64,000 nt of DNA, from positions 1,240,001-1,304,000 of the forward strand of contig JBBELK010000165.1 in NCBI GenBank assembly GCA_037783545.1, written 5' to 3'. Under the pieces are notes generated by a model, which was not told the origin of the DNA, searched no databases, and saw nothing but the letters and a program-made list of their open reading frames with translations. Positions 45,401 through 55,405 of the stretch are shown here, piece after piece. The DNA comes from Henricia sp. BOLD:AAB3569. Its lineage: Eukaryota > Echinodermata > Asteroidea > Spinulosida > Echinasteridae. Position numbers and translations under genes: made by a program. Within the stretch, counting starts at the first letter, position 1. Each line of letters starts with the position of its first letter.

Positions 45401-48400
45401 AACGTTTATCCGCTGAAAGCATACTCGATAATTTTGTTTAATTTTTTACTGCATGGAAATTGCGAATGTTTTCGGGTTTTTGGGACATGGGAGGTGTGTA
45501 TGGGAGTTACTCGATAATATTGGTAAGTTACATCGAAAACTATTTTCCAGAAACTCTGGTCACGCTCCTTTAATAAAGTACCTTGCCTAGACTGGTTATT
45601 TATACCCTTTTTCCTAATAGTATATACATGTTTTAAGTTGAATGCAAGCGATCGTGCGGAATGTGGAGCAGTCTAGGCAAAGCATTGTCTTGGGAGTACA
45701 ATGGGAGTACATTAAATTCCTAACGGGTATTTGGCAGATTTGGCACTTTTTGCCCCACACTTTTTTTTATAAATATTCCATAGGCCTACAGGCACTAAAA
45801 TGCACAATTCTTGCATTCTATTTGCACAACTGCCCTTTAACGATTTTCGGTGAATTTTGGGCAGAGGGATTTGGCTTTGTATCCTTCGGTTAAAAGCGCA
45901 TTATAAATGCCATATATTATTATTATCATTATTATATATTATATTACATCACTACATTATTCACTAATAATTTTGTTCATTTGTGTTTACATAAATATCG
46001 CAGGCCCACCATTTTTGTCAACTTACGCCGCCAGTAAATCCGCCGTCGAGGGATTTTCTGAATCGATCGCTCCTATTCTACGAGATGGATATAATATCAG
46101 GTAAAAGGTCGCTGCCTGAACAAAAATCATCTCTGGTTGGTGGAAATGTTTCACCAAATAAAATTTACCCTAATAAACACAATCATATATTTGCAACAAT
46201 TTTTGGCAAAGTCCTTTGTGATGTTCGTATTTCGTTTTTGTTTTTAGTGAGTCATATTTCTTATTACTGTACGAGTTGCACTTGATCAGCACAATGTCTT
46301 TTGTTTCTTGGGTACATTTCTAGTCACAAAATACATTCGGTACAAGGGTCCAGAGCCGATAAAATCACAAGTCCGTAACAAGTCCCGCACAAGTCCAACA
46401 GGAAGCAAAGGATGAACACGCACAAAAGAATGTCTTGTTCATTTGAATTGCTTGTGACTTGAATTAAGACCAGGGACTCGTGGTGGACTTGTGATGGACT
46501 TGAAATAATAATACATCTTGTAAAGCGCAAGCATCTAGCTAATAGCTATTCCCCGCGCTTATATGATTACATGTGAAATGCTTGATTGAAGAGGTATGTT
46601 TTGAGATGTGATTTGAACATGGCAATATTTAGTTGTTGTCTGATAGAGATAGGAAGCCGATTCCAAAGTTGTAGAGCTGCTACTGAAAACCTTCTGTCGC
46701 CGAACGATTTGAGTCTGGATGGTGGAACTGTCAGCAGGCTTGCATCGCTAGATCGCAGCTGACGTACTGGAACATAATGTGTTGTTAGTTGTTGAATGTA
46801 GTCTGGAACCATGTTATGTATAAGGATTGATATGCAATAAGAAGGAGTTTGAATGTGATGCGTTGCCGGATGGGGAGCCAGTGGAGACGTTTGAGTACTG
46901 GTGTGATTTCCTGAAACTGTTTTGTTCGTGTCAAGATTGTAGCAGAAATATTTTGAATTCTTTGAAGATGGTTAATGATAGAAACTGGAAGCCCATACAG
47001 AAGCGAATTGCAGTAATCAAGTCGAGATGCGACAAAGGCGTGCATAAGCTGTTTAGTAACTTTATCTGATATGTATGAACGTGTGTGACTTATGTTTTTC
47101 AACTGGAACATGAAACAACGAGACACGGCACAGTCACGTGTTGGACAAATCCCATACTATCAAGTAAATCCTCAAGTTTATTGGTTCGAGTGTCTTTGTT
47201 GGACCAGTTGTAGTTGAAGTCTCCAACAATAACATGATTTCTTTCAACTGCCATTGTTTTAATGATCGCAGCGAAGTCGTTGATGAAGCCAGTATGTGGT
47301 GACGACGGCGGACGATACAGGACAGTTAAATTAAATGTATTGTGGTCTGACGTCATCTGCACTATCATGAACTCCAACGAATTACCGCATTCGTGACGTA
47401 AACACGATGCCTTGAAGTCTACCCGTGATAGACTGCCACGCCCCCTCCTCGACGACCAGTTCTTGGAGAATGTAGACATGTGAATCCTAATGCGGGTGTC
47501 ACACAGTCCCGAAATTGACGCCAGATGGACACACGATAAAGGAAATTATTAAATTCGGCTCTGATCGTGAGGGAATCTTAAGCCATCGTATGACCGCCGG
47601 TGGAGTTTCTCAGGCTCCGGCAGCAACTTCGTGAGCGGTGGCAAAATCTTTGGCATGCCAACAAATCGCCGGAAGACGTTGCGAAGGTTCATTTTCGTGT
47701 TGAATTCGTGTGTCCATTTTGCCCTTCGTAAGGCCATCGTGAGGGCATCTTGTCAAATCGTGTCATCGTCCTCTTTGCTTCGTGTGATCATCGGTGCCAT
47801 CGGGCATTTTTCGCCTCACGAAGACAATACGAAGGAAACAAGAAGCTTCCCGATTGTCTTAGGTAGGCATCACGACTACGTGAGGCCCTCCCAACGCCGT
47901 CTTGTAGCCATCGTATTATAGTACGATGACATCGAGATGGGACCACGGTGTCGGCGAAGACAGCCGAATTGTGTTCTGCTTCCAATAATCTCGGATCAGC
48001 ATTTGAATTTTCCACGGTCGGCAGAAGGTTTTTCACATCGGGAGGTCACGTGACGCCTTCGTGATTTACTTCGAACGCATCGTACTCTCAATACGACGTC
48101 GTGTTGCCATCGTGTGGCCTTCGTGTTGCCTTCGTGTGTGGTTCGGGTACCATCGTGTGACCTTCTGTAAGCATCGTACTTGCTTCGGCTGTTGATTGGA
48201 TGTTGACCAAGTTCGGGGCCAACTTCGCGCGAATTTAAACATTCCATATTCGTGTGTCCATCTGGCGTCAATTTTGGGACTGTGTGACGCCCGCATAAAG
48301 GACCGATCTCTGCGATATATTTGTCGTCATCTTCAGTTCCAAATAACCAAGTCTCTGTAAGGGCAACAGCATCAGATTTGCTTTCCACAATTTGATCTGA

Positions 48401-50211
48401 TATTTCAACCGATTTGTTCCTTGCAGATTGACAATACAGGAGAGTCAGCTTTACATTGTTCGTGTAATCCGGGAGTGTAGGTGTATTTATCTTTGGGCTT
48501 GATTTGTCGGTCTTTGTTGGAGCTAAATCAGGTGTTAATCCCCATTGTGGTGGTGTAACAATGGCTGGCTTGTGTCTCTTTGTAAGGCGTCCACTACGAC
48601 ACCCTCGTCTAGTCGGCCGATGGCGCGCTATCCCAGCGTCGCAAGCTGATTCCCACGATGCATGATCAAGCTGGTTACCGGACGCGATATTTTTTTCCGT
48701 ACCACATATTCGCCATGGGGCTTCATCGAGGTGTCTGATTGGTGCATTGTAAATGAATATTCATATTTTTTATATAGCGCCTTCAAGAGTTATTAAATAA
48801 AAGGATATAAGGTAGTCTAGTGGTTAAGACGTAGTACTATCAATCAAAAGATTGCAGGTTCGAATCTCCTTCGTGTCTTGTTAATTTTTTCACTATTAAT
48901 TGAGGAAAGAGTGTGGTATGGTGTGGGGTTATGTTGAGGTAGTTATCGACAAAAAAACATCAGTATGCAACATATGCATGGGGGTTAAACCAATCAGAAG
49001 CAATGTTCGCTAAACTGCGGTACGGAAAAAAAATATCGCTTACGCGAACCGGTACCGAAAATCTAGCAGGTTTTCAGGGATGTACGCTAAGACCATGACG
49101 CACTCGCTTGAATTATCACGGGGAGTACACCCCGTGGCCAAACCAAACACAAACAATCCAAGAAAAATCCACAACATGGTCAAAATTTATTAGAAACACA
49201 CTAAACTGCCCCATAGATCTGTGTCTATCAACTGTCAGAAGTCCAGCAGTGAAAGTTTTAGATAATCCAGAGAAATAATGAGCATTTAGACGGATCAAAT
49301 TGTAGCTGTGCAGCCTTTCGGCGCAACAGTATCGAGGCGGTCGGGTTGGCGTACGGGTTCTTTCCTCACCTTTCACCTCTGGTGTCCCGGGTTCGAATCC
49401 GGGGCGTGTATGTGGATTGGGTTTGCAGTCCCTACTTGACCGCGTGGGTTTTCCCCTGGGGCATTTCTCTGGGGGTTTTCCTCCCACTTCTAAAACTGCA
49501 ACTCCTTCTTCGTCATCTCAAGTTGATAATATAGTATAGTTAAAGCTAAAACCGTATAGTTGATGGCATAAAGGGCCTTAGTTGCCGAAGATGCCATAAA
49601 ATATATACAACAACAACAACAACAACAACAACAGTATCGATTCCTATAATGGACTCGACTTGTCCCTGTTCGGTACGGCACGAGCCTTAACAGCCTTGGT
49701 GCAGTGTTATTATCGTTTTTATAACAAGGCTTGGAAATCATGCGTAGTCTGGCAGCTTGCAGTAATATAAAACATAAAATAGAAATTATTCGACGACGTG
49801 ATTCATATCTTCCTTGTGAATAAAGGATATCAGACTGATCATTGTCTGTGCTGATTTTTTTGTTGGTTTTTGTTTTTGTTTTTATCCTTTTTCTTTAGGG
49901 TCAGCATCGTAGAACCAGGCCCAGTTCAAACTGAACTAGTAAAGAAGGCTATGGCTGTAACACCAGAGGAAACGGCTAAAGATTTTGACCCTATCTTGAA
50001 AGATATCTATCTTCAATTTATCATGGCGTTTCGAAAAAGATTGCTACCAGTGATGCAGAGCGCAGACGAAATAGCCAAACTGCATCTAGATATTATACTG
50101 AGTGAGAACCCGCATCTGCGGTACCAGACCAGTGAGGCCATGGTAAAACGCGCTGCTATGAAGTTCAAGGACGTAACAACAGACGCCCTGCTAGACGCCC
50201 TTAAGGGATAA
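42370..50211 (+). CDS. RDH8-like: RDH8/HSD17B1-like short-chain dehydrogenase, copy 3
   Basis: Exons 42370-42465, 43933-44101, 44995-45174, 46004-46100 and 49899-50211 encode 284 residues; one Lys codon is missing near the start (MAPKTV). TGCSSGIG (9-16), NNAG (90-93), Asn115, and YAASK with Tyr156 and Lys160 are canonical. The residue 13 before Tyr, normally the catalytic Ser, is Thr143 (NVTTIAAVIG). Ser-to-Thr at this site keeps a hydroxyl and is reported to leave some bacterial SDRs active, so the gene need not be dead. Its C-terminal helix reads LQFIMAFRKRLLPVMQ, the most divergent of the three. Intron 4 contains a LINE, a Harbinger-type element, an inverted-repeat element with a tRNA-like core, and a SINE. 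Most of that intron and exon 5 are duplicated downstream, so transcripts could in principle end in either copy of exon 5. The two exon 5 copies encode the same protein. Confidence 0.92.
42573..42848. mobile_element. C/G-tract MITE, copy 3 (reverse orientation)
   Basis: The ends TATGCACCTATCAATTGTCC and GGACAATTGAGATGTGCAT enclose the same interior in reverse (GTTTTGCACCCGAGGGTGG). Intron 1 of SDR copy 3. Two oppositely oriented copies thus flank its first exon. Confidence 0.72.
43933..44101 (+). CDS. RDH8-like: SDR copy 3, exon 2
   Basis: It runs from acceptor TTACTGCAG to donor GTGAGC, phase 0 to 1. The protein is the same as copy 2 except Glu for Asp in VVEEIL. Several synonymous differences show it is the oldest branch of the three for this exon. 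Confidence 0.94.
44262..44394. repeat. Intron 2 segment conserved between SDR copies 1 and 3
   Basis: CAGAACTCTGCTATCGTCAG, TCGGATGGC and GAGGCTTCTGATTGGATCC recur at about 17205-17320 in intron 2 of copy 1 at the same relative place. It is a leftover of the gene duplication, either unselected or an old shared repeat. Confidence 0.65.
44395..44536. mobile_element. MITE with 9-bp target duplication
   Basis: The ends TAGCCTTATCCAAGGGCTAT and its complement enclose 142 bp. The flanks GTGCCAATA and GTGCCGATA form a 9-bp direct repeat with one change. It interrupts sequence that continues in intron 2 of SDR copy 1 (GTGACGCTGGTGTCAATG at about 17311). Confidence 0.75.
44995..45174 (+). CDS. RDH8-like: SDR copy 3, exon 3 (Thr at catalytic Ser position)
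   Basis: It encodes NNAGYMGIDAIDQQSLEWCQ, TNYWG and RILNVTTIAAVIG. The acceptor is TTCCCAG and the donor GTTGGA. A TTAA-flanked MITE begins only 29 bp after the donor. Confidence 0.94.
45204..45569. mobile_element. TTAA-flanked MITE, copy 2 (reverse orientation)
   Basis: A 366-bp relative of 22262-22620 in opposite orientation, also bounded by TTAA. It begins 29 bp after the exon 3 donor of SDR copy 3. Confidence 0.82.
46004..46100 (+). CDS. RDH8-like: SDR copy 3, exon 4
   Basis: It encodes GPPFLSTYAASKSAVEGFSE to NIR. YAASK and the preceding PPF are closer to the vertebrate RDH8 pattern than in copies 1 and 2. The acceptor is ATCGCAG and the donor GTAAAA. Confidence 0.94.
46272..48676 (-). 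mobile_element. CR1/L2-like LINE, unit A copy, internally deleted
   Basis: Reading leftward, an ORF2 start encodes VKLTLLYCQSARNKSVEI and DAVALTETWLFG (endonuclease), then IAEIGPL, a Harbinger-type insertion at 47491-48295, then GFTCLHSPRTGRRGGGVAVY, TVLYRPPSSP and HVIVGDFNYNW. The reverse-transcriptase core is absent: endonuclease sequence is followed near 47125 by the RT tail (FQLKNISHTRSYIS, RLDYCNSLLYGLP, LKRLHWLPIRQR, then SFGDRRFSVAALQLWNRLP). The tail has a frameshift near 46800. A TTACAAGATGTATTATTATT end lies near 46510; 46272-46509 is CACAAGTCC-rich 3' flank shared by both units. Not autonomous. Confidence 0.88.
47491..48295. mobile_element. Harbinger-type non-autonomous element inside the LINE (unit A)
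   Basis: The 805-bp element has inverted ends TGCGGGTGTCACACAGTCCC with imperfect pairing over about 45 bp and TAA direct repeats on both sides (47488-47490 and 48296-48298). A 3-bp TAA/TTA target duplication is typical of PIF/Harbinger. Reading across the empty site with one TAA restores the LINE frame as IAEIGPL-GFTCLHSP, confirming the boundaries. The interior is rich in CATCGTG and TTCGTG words in both orientations; no transposase is visible. Confidence 0.85.
48684..49039 (+). mobile_element. tRNA-bearing TIR element, copy 3 (unit A)
   Basis: A 356-bp element with the same ends as the others and a tRNA-like core at about 48803-48875. It abuts the 5' end of the LINE. Its left flank ends TTACCGGAC, again with terminal GGAC; the right flank begins TTACGCGAA, so a 9-bp duplication is not clear. 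In intron 4 of SDR copy 3. Confidence 0.82.
49315..49635 (+). repeat. tRNA-derived SINE with CAA tail (unit A)
   Basis: The head contains GTCCCGGGTTCGAATCCGGG (B box). The body carries GGGGGTTTTCCTCCCAC, a conserved word of widespread invertebrate SINEs. The element ends in GCCGAAGATGCCATAAAATA and (AAC)n. Boundaries are approximate. It lies about 260 bp before SDR copy 3 exon 5. Confidence 0.7.
49899..50211 (+). CDS. RDH8-like: SDR copy 3, exon 5 (terminal, first of two identical copies)
   Basis: It encodes VSIVEPGPVQTELVKKAMAV to LDALKG and TAA after acceptor TTTCTTTAG. The same exon recurs 9,137 bp downstream inside the tandem duplication. Confidence 0.94.
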
Positions 50212-50739
50212 AAAAAAAATGGGAATTCCATAATTTAGTTTACGTATAGAAAAGCAATAGATGGTTTGAGGATACTTTTCTTGGTGAAAAATTACAAATC
50301 GGTACCCCATTGAGGCCTACTGTCAGTAGTTGATGCGGGTCCACTGGTGCATGATTTTACTATTACATGTAGGCTATGTAGTATGCCTGCAGTGGCGCAC
50401 CCAGGATTTGTCGTTGGAAGGGGCTGGCTGACACAACTTGTCCCATGATGCCTACTTATAGAGCAAAATCCAAGCGGCTGCGTTTTGTTACGGGCATCAT
50501 GTCGATGACGTCATTAATGCTGATATTGAAAATTATCAGCATTAAATTATATGCAAATATTATGCAAAGCCGTAATCACTGACATTTTAGCTTCTGTGGT
50601 ATGCTCTATGTAATAAAAAAACTAATTATGTTGTGATTACGTCATGTTAAACTTTATGGTTATGTGTTAATAACGCGGTGGTATTTTCCGTTCGTTTATA
50701 GGTTTAATATTCGCAATAGCAGTTTCGATTGACAAATTT

Positions 50740-50914
50740 CTAATAGACAGCCGAAGTGTGACGTGGTTGCCATGGTGATTAGCTCATAACATAATGGCCG
50801 TCTGGAAAAAAATACCTTTGCAAAGCATAGGGACACGGTTTAGTGATTTTTAGTGTAGAGCCATTGCCAAGGCAACCAAGAAAAGATGACGTATTCGCTT
50901 CGGCAGTCTATTAG
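50740..50914. mobile_element. MITE, CTAATAGACAGCCGAAG family (unit A)
   Basis: The ends CTAATAGACAGCCGAAG and CTTCGGCAGTCTATTAG are inverted around 140 bp. A relative lies at about 14262-14350 upstream of SDR copy 1, and an end fragment at about 26005-26035 upstream of copy 2. Unit B duplicate at 59877-60051. Confidence 0.68.
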
Positions 50915-51513
50915 CACTGGCAGCCTCGTTTCATATTCTGAACCATTTAATCCAGTCGTGCATCTTTTCATTTGAAAATATGAACACTAAAGAAACCAGG
51001 GACCTTTGTTTTTGGATAATTGTTTGAATTGTCTCTCTATCGTAAAATATTATGTTTACGTCACCCCCGTTGTACGATCGGCCAGCGTCGCTTCTATACT
51101 AATCATCTGGGAAATCTATTCATATTCTGTTTAAACAAAGTACTTGTATACCTCTTTTAGATGATTTCGATTTCTATCTTGAACAACCCGTTCATTACCT
51201 CCTATTTTCCTTTTGAGAAAATGACAGAATTTTATACGTTTGGATCTAATAATTTGCAAAGAGAAATTCGGGTCATCAGTTAATTTCCAAGATTACGTAA
51301 TATCGAGAATTACATTTATAATTATGGGATATCTTCAAAGTTCTCCAGAATTAATTTATTTTTGTCCTTTTGTTCCCATTGTTTTCATGACGTCCACATG
51401 TTTGAACGAGTTTATTTCAACATGTAATTTCGGATGGCCCATGATCCAGCTAAAAATGCATCGAGTAATGCGCGAGGTATTCCAGGTACCGCACAGACTT
51501 TCGCGCCGGTTAC

Positions 51514-51645
51514 TAGGGGCGTTCGAGATGCTGACACCGGGTAACCCGTGTCTAACCTCGTTCCCATGGTCTACCTGGCTGATCACACCTCGCACGATCA
51601 TCCCCAGGTCAGGGCTGCCCCGAGGAAGCATCTCGAACGCCCCTA
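51514..51645. mobile_element. TIR element, AGGGGCGTTCGAGATGC family, short copy (unit A)
   Basis: The 132-bp element has ends TAGGGGCGTTCGAGATGCT and its exact complement. It splits a dispersed repeat whose uninterrupted form is seen at about 28010-28040 (CGCCGGTTACTATGTAGC). Confidence 0.82.
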
Positions 51646-52321
51646 GTATGGACCAGATTGCACCCCCTGGAAACGGTCTGGTTTGCCAGGTAGTCTGGTG
51701 CTTGACTCACTCTCATGCGAGTGCCATAGCGTGAGGGCGGGAGTCTATGATTTATGCAAATCTACACTGTTAAAAAAATCTCTGTTCACCTACATTCATA
51801 TGTCAATTGGCATTACATAGCGTACTGTTTTTGAACAGTACATTCTACTTTTTTGTTTTCTCTGTTTGCATACAGTAGACTCTACTGTTATTTGGAATTG
51901 TAAATTTACAGAAGATTCTTCTGTTTTTCAACAGACGACTAAGTGTTCGTTTTGTGCATGGTTTTGTTCCTGAACATAGCCTTCTGTCCAGAAACAACTC
52001 TTATGTAACTGAACGAAGCATATTATGGGTTATTGACGACTGTTTCTTGTTGTAGACGTTTGAGTGTGGATATGCACAGTTTGCCCTTCACTTTTTGTGT
52101 TGGAGATGCACCATCACCTCGTGGAAAATAAGTCGGCATTTTCCTCTCAATAGAGTACAGAAGCGATGACGTCACAAAAAACTGTTTTTACATTTCAGCG
52201 TTTTGGATACCATGTATCGGTGGAGCATGATGAAAAACATCCACAGCCCAAATTTGGTGGGAATCGGTTCAGTGGGGCCCGAGATATGGCCGCATGAATA
52301 TACAAATACAACATGGTTTGA

Positions 52322-52447
52322 TGGGAGATAGTGAAAACTAACAACCCCGAGGTGTTGGATGATTGGCACTATCTCCCGAGGCGTAAGCCGAGGGAGATAG
52401 TGCCAATCATCCAACACCGAGGGGTCGTTAGTTTTCACTATCTCCCA
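52322..52447. repeat. 126-bp near-perfect hairpin (unit A)
   Basis: TGGGAGATAGTGAAAACTAA through GGCACTATCTCCC pairs with the following half; the word GGGAGATAGTG also occurs twice in each orientation, so alternative smaller stems are possible. Duplicate at 61459-61584. Confidence 0.85.
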
Positions 52448-53195
52448 AGAAAACAATGTTGTATTTGTTTTACTATACCTCATAAAATATTCATTAGGTA
52501 GCCACGGTATTTCACTGGTCCATTCTACCATGTGTTTTAATTTTATCGTGCAGTAGTTGGTTAATGGTTAAACTAAAACATTCTTTTCAATTTAAGGAGA
52601 CACAGAGCAGAAAGTTCATGTCTAGTCATTTAATATTTTTGAAATTCAGACAAACACCGGAATTATGTTTAAAAAATTAAAGTTTTGCAACAACTTTAAG
52701 GGTTTTAAATGGAACACCGTCAATTCTGTCATTGTCAAACTTGGTGCGAACTTTCAACTTCGGCGTAGAAAGTCATTTAATTACCTTTCTTCCAACTGTT
52801 CTACTTTATTTATGGTCATTCCCCTGCATTCAGTGTTTGTTGCAAGTATGCAAACTGCATTTTCTAAAGCTCATTTTGATTCTTTGGCGTCTTTTTTGTC
52901 CAAAATTTCATCAAGTTCTTCCTCTCTACGATCGCAAAGCGAGCACAGTAAACGCCATTTTGATTTATACCTGTAATAGACTGGTACAATGAGCTCTTGC
53001 ACTAATCTCCACTGCACAAACGAAAAGTGAATGCGTTGTTGGTAAAAAGATCACAGTGTACTGGGACAAATCTAGGCCGTGTGATAGTACCCGTGTGTTA
53101 GTAAAAACTAACACACGGCTGAGTTGCTGGAATGGACCAATGAAATACCGCGGCTGCCTGATGAATATTTATGAGGTATAGTAATACATAAATAG

Positions 53196-53271
53196 CCCCA
53201 TTGAAATCAGTGTAAATTGGCCTGGTTCCAAAAGTTACGATCCAGGCCAATTTACACTGATTTCAATGGGG
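53196..53271. repeat. 76-bp hairpin (unit A)
   Basis: CCCCATTGAAATCAGTGTAA and ATTGGCCTGG pair with CCAGGCCAAT and TTACACTGATTTCAATGGGG around TTCCAAAAGTTACGAT. Duplicate at 62333-62408. Confidence 0.85.
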
Positions 53272-54212
53272 ATAATTAGGTATTCATGCGGCCATATCTC
53301 CGGCCACCATGAACCAATTCATGTCAAATTTGATGTGTGAGGGTTTTTCATCATGTTCTACCGAAATATGGTCATGAAAATGCTGAAATGCAAAAAAATT
53401 TGATGACGTCACACTTCGGCTGTCTATTTCGCTTTTATTTGCATGCTGAGATGTAGTGGAGGGTCAACACAACGTTCAGTATACCGGGGATTTAACTTGG
53501 CTCATTACAATACAGGAATACCATGAATTAAGGGGCAATTGCCGTCTGAATCCATTGTATTCCCGTATACTATCTATGAGGCAGGCTGCACGCTCTTGTA
53601 TACCTCCACTGCAGGCAGTATAGCACTGCACTACATTACAAATAACACGCAAATAAAAACCAAAAATGCAAGAGAAATACCGACTTGCCTTTCACGACAT
53701 GTAGAGCAGTTACTTCACGTTTAAATCAGCACTTCATTGAGGAATTTCCAGTACACATTTCGGCATGAAACGCCTAGCAAAATCTGGTATTTTCAGACAT
53801 GAAATTGCACGTCCAACTGCATGCACAGTGCAGTTATTTATGGCTGAATTTTGCTGTTGTAATTTCCCGCGCGCGTACATCGGTTCTCGCGTACATTGGT
53901 ACTCGCTATCGACACCGCACAGTTGTTGCCGCGTACCAGGGAACATGGGCGGAAAACAGTAAATTTAACTGTTGGTGAACAGTAACCTGTCTGTACTTGA
54001 ACAAATGAGTATTCAAAGTGTCTTGTTCCTGAACAAAACTGTAATTTAACGGCAAATCGTCTGTAATCAAACAGAAAAATATTTTTAAAATGTACACAGA
54101 CGGAAGAATGTTTGTGCAATAAGAACAAATTCCAAAAACAGTAAAAGTTACTGTTCGTTTTTTACTTTTTCAACAGAAAAACGACTGTAACACAACACAA
54201 TTTTTTACAGTG

Positions 54213-55405
54213 TATCACGCAACTGGTCTATCAGTTTACAAATCACCGGTGGTTTTTTGACGGATTGAAAACGCGAAATTTCAGAATAAATTTCAAACTA
54301 AAATGGGCATGTGTAATATTGTAAGGTTAATAATATATTAAATTTGCATTGGTCAAATATGGAATAACCCCTTTTAAATTGTTATACACTCGTGTCGCGT
54401 AGCGCGCAGCGCGCTTTGAAAATTAACGGTTATACGCTCCTAAAAATAAATGCATGACGTAGCTGGTCCTTATATTCAGTTGTTGTATGTGGAATATGTG
54501 GAGCGGGAACCAGCCTATAGAGCAGTACTACACAAATGAGTATCTCCACAAAACAAACAAACTAAAGCACAACAAATTCCTGATTTTTGTACAAAATGTC
54601 TTACCACTTGCAAATTCATGTAATGACTGAATAGAAAAGAGGCATGCACTACGAATTATAACGTTAACTAAACGTTGTTCTCAAAGTTAGTGCTCCTTTG
54701 AGGCTGTTTCGTGCTGTGCAGGCCTATGGATCACAGATTAGATTGGTTCCCGATCCTATCACTTATTGCAAAAATATAGGGATCGGTAAAGTGCAACCAT
54801 GACGGGCAGAATTCTGCCCGGTCACGTGGTTATTATTATTATTTGTTTTAGTAAGTGCGTTATTTTGCATTGACATTTGTAACCTGGCCGTGCGTGTCGA
54901 ACATATCTATAAATGTAAATAAAGTAACATTGCCTAAAGCAAAGGTCTTCGCACATTTTAAAATATAAAGCACACAATGCGCACGCGCAAAGACGACCAA
55001 TCAAATATCAAGATGAAGCGCCTTTATCTGTCCCTACATTCTCCTATGTGGAATATGTGGACGGGAACCAATCTAGATCACAGATCAGACTACAGTCGAA
55101 ATAGCGCCCTCAGACGTATTGGATAGTGGTTGAGCTGTTAGCAAGTTTGCATGCGTGAAAAAAGCGCATTCCGTGCTTGTAAAGCGGAAAGGCTTAAATT
55201 TGCACAAAGGAATCCAATATTGGCAAAATAACCCACAGCGTATCCAAGAGCTAAAAAACTTAGGTGTTGTTAAACCACTCTTGTGACGTCACTCTATTCA
55301 GTAAAGTGTCGATTATTTATAAGAAATTACTCTTAACTGTACAATCTTACATAGTTAATATTGATTTTAAAAATGGTACAATTACCATGCACGGACACCC
55401 AGGAT
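54213..55405. repeat. End of unit A: MITE arms and unassigned sequence
   Basis: It holds single arms of two families (TTACAAATCACCGGTGGTTT, related to the TTAA MITE interior, at about 54230; ATGTGGAATATGTGGAGC at 54485) and no gene. The last 545 bp before 55406 have no counterpart visible in the window, because unit B is cut off. Confidence 0.5.

Larger units (their letters stand above)
52151..53428. mobile_element. Nested palindromic element (unit A)
   Basis: Arms at 52151-52320 and 53270-53428 pair around GATGACGTCA, GCATGATGAAAAACAT and ATATGGCCGCATGAATA. Inside are two long hairpins, 52322-52447 and 53196-53271. The empty site is preserved at about 25722-25732. Confidence 0.72.
51768..54212. 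mobile_element. TIR element ACACTGTWAAAAAATT, with nested insertion (unit A)
   Basis: The ends ACACTGTTAAAAAAAT and ATTTTTTACAGTGT are inverted. The interior contains AACAGT/ACTGTT words (TTTTTGAACAGTACATTCTA). A second element (52151-53428) splits it. The uninterrupted interior is seen in reverse at about 25610-25990, upstream of SDR copy 2. No coding capacity recognised. Confidence 0.68.
46272..55405. repeat. Tandem segmental duplication, unit A (about 9.13 kb)
   Basis: From CGAGTTGCACTTGATCAGC at 46272 the sequence recurs at 55406. The offset is 9,134, becomes 9,137 after small indels, and 9,141 after a 4-bp indel near 53397. Differences cluster in the first 0.65 kb (about 15 or more). 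Beyond 46919 I found only two substitutions (48846/57983 and 52184/61321) and that 4-bp indel. The unit holds a LINE, a Harbinger-type element, a tRNA-bearing element, a SINE, SDR copy 3 exon 5 and a nested transposon complex. Confidence 0.93.

Noticed and set aside
48066-48388. Open frames with Arg/His-rich sequence in the LINE region
   Set aside because: They cross from LINE endonuclease into the Harbinger-type element; the second half is transposon non-coding sequence.
49116-49487. 123-codon minus-strand frame containing RPGFEPGTPEV
   Set aside because: This is the antisense reading of the tRNA-derived SINE, a common artefact in annotation.
51240-51734. 164-codon plus-strand frame repeated in unit B
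   Set aside because: It runs across a dispersed repeat and a 132-bp MITE; its presence in both units only reflects the duplication.
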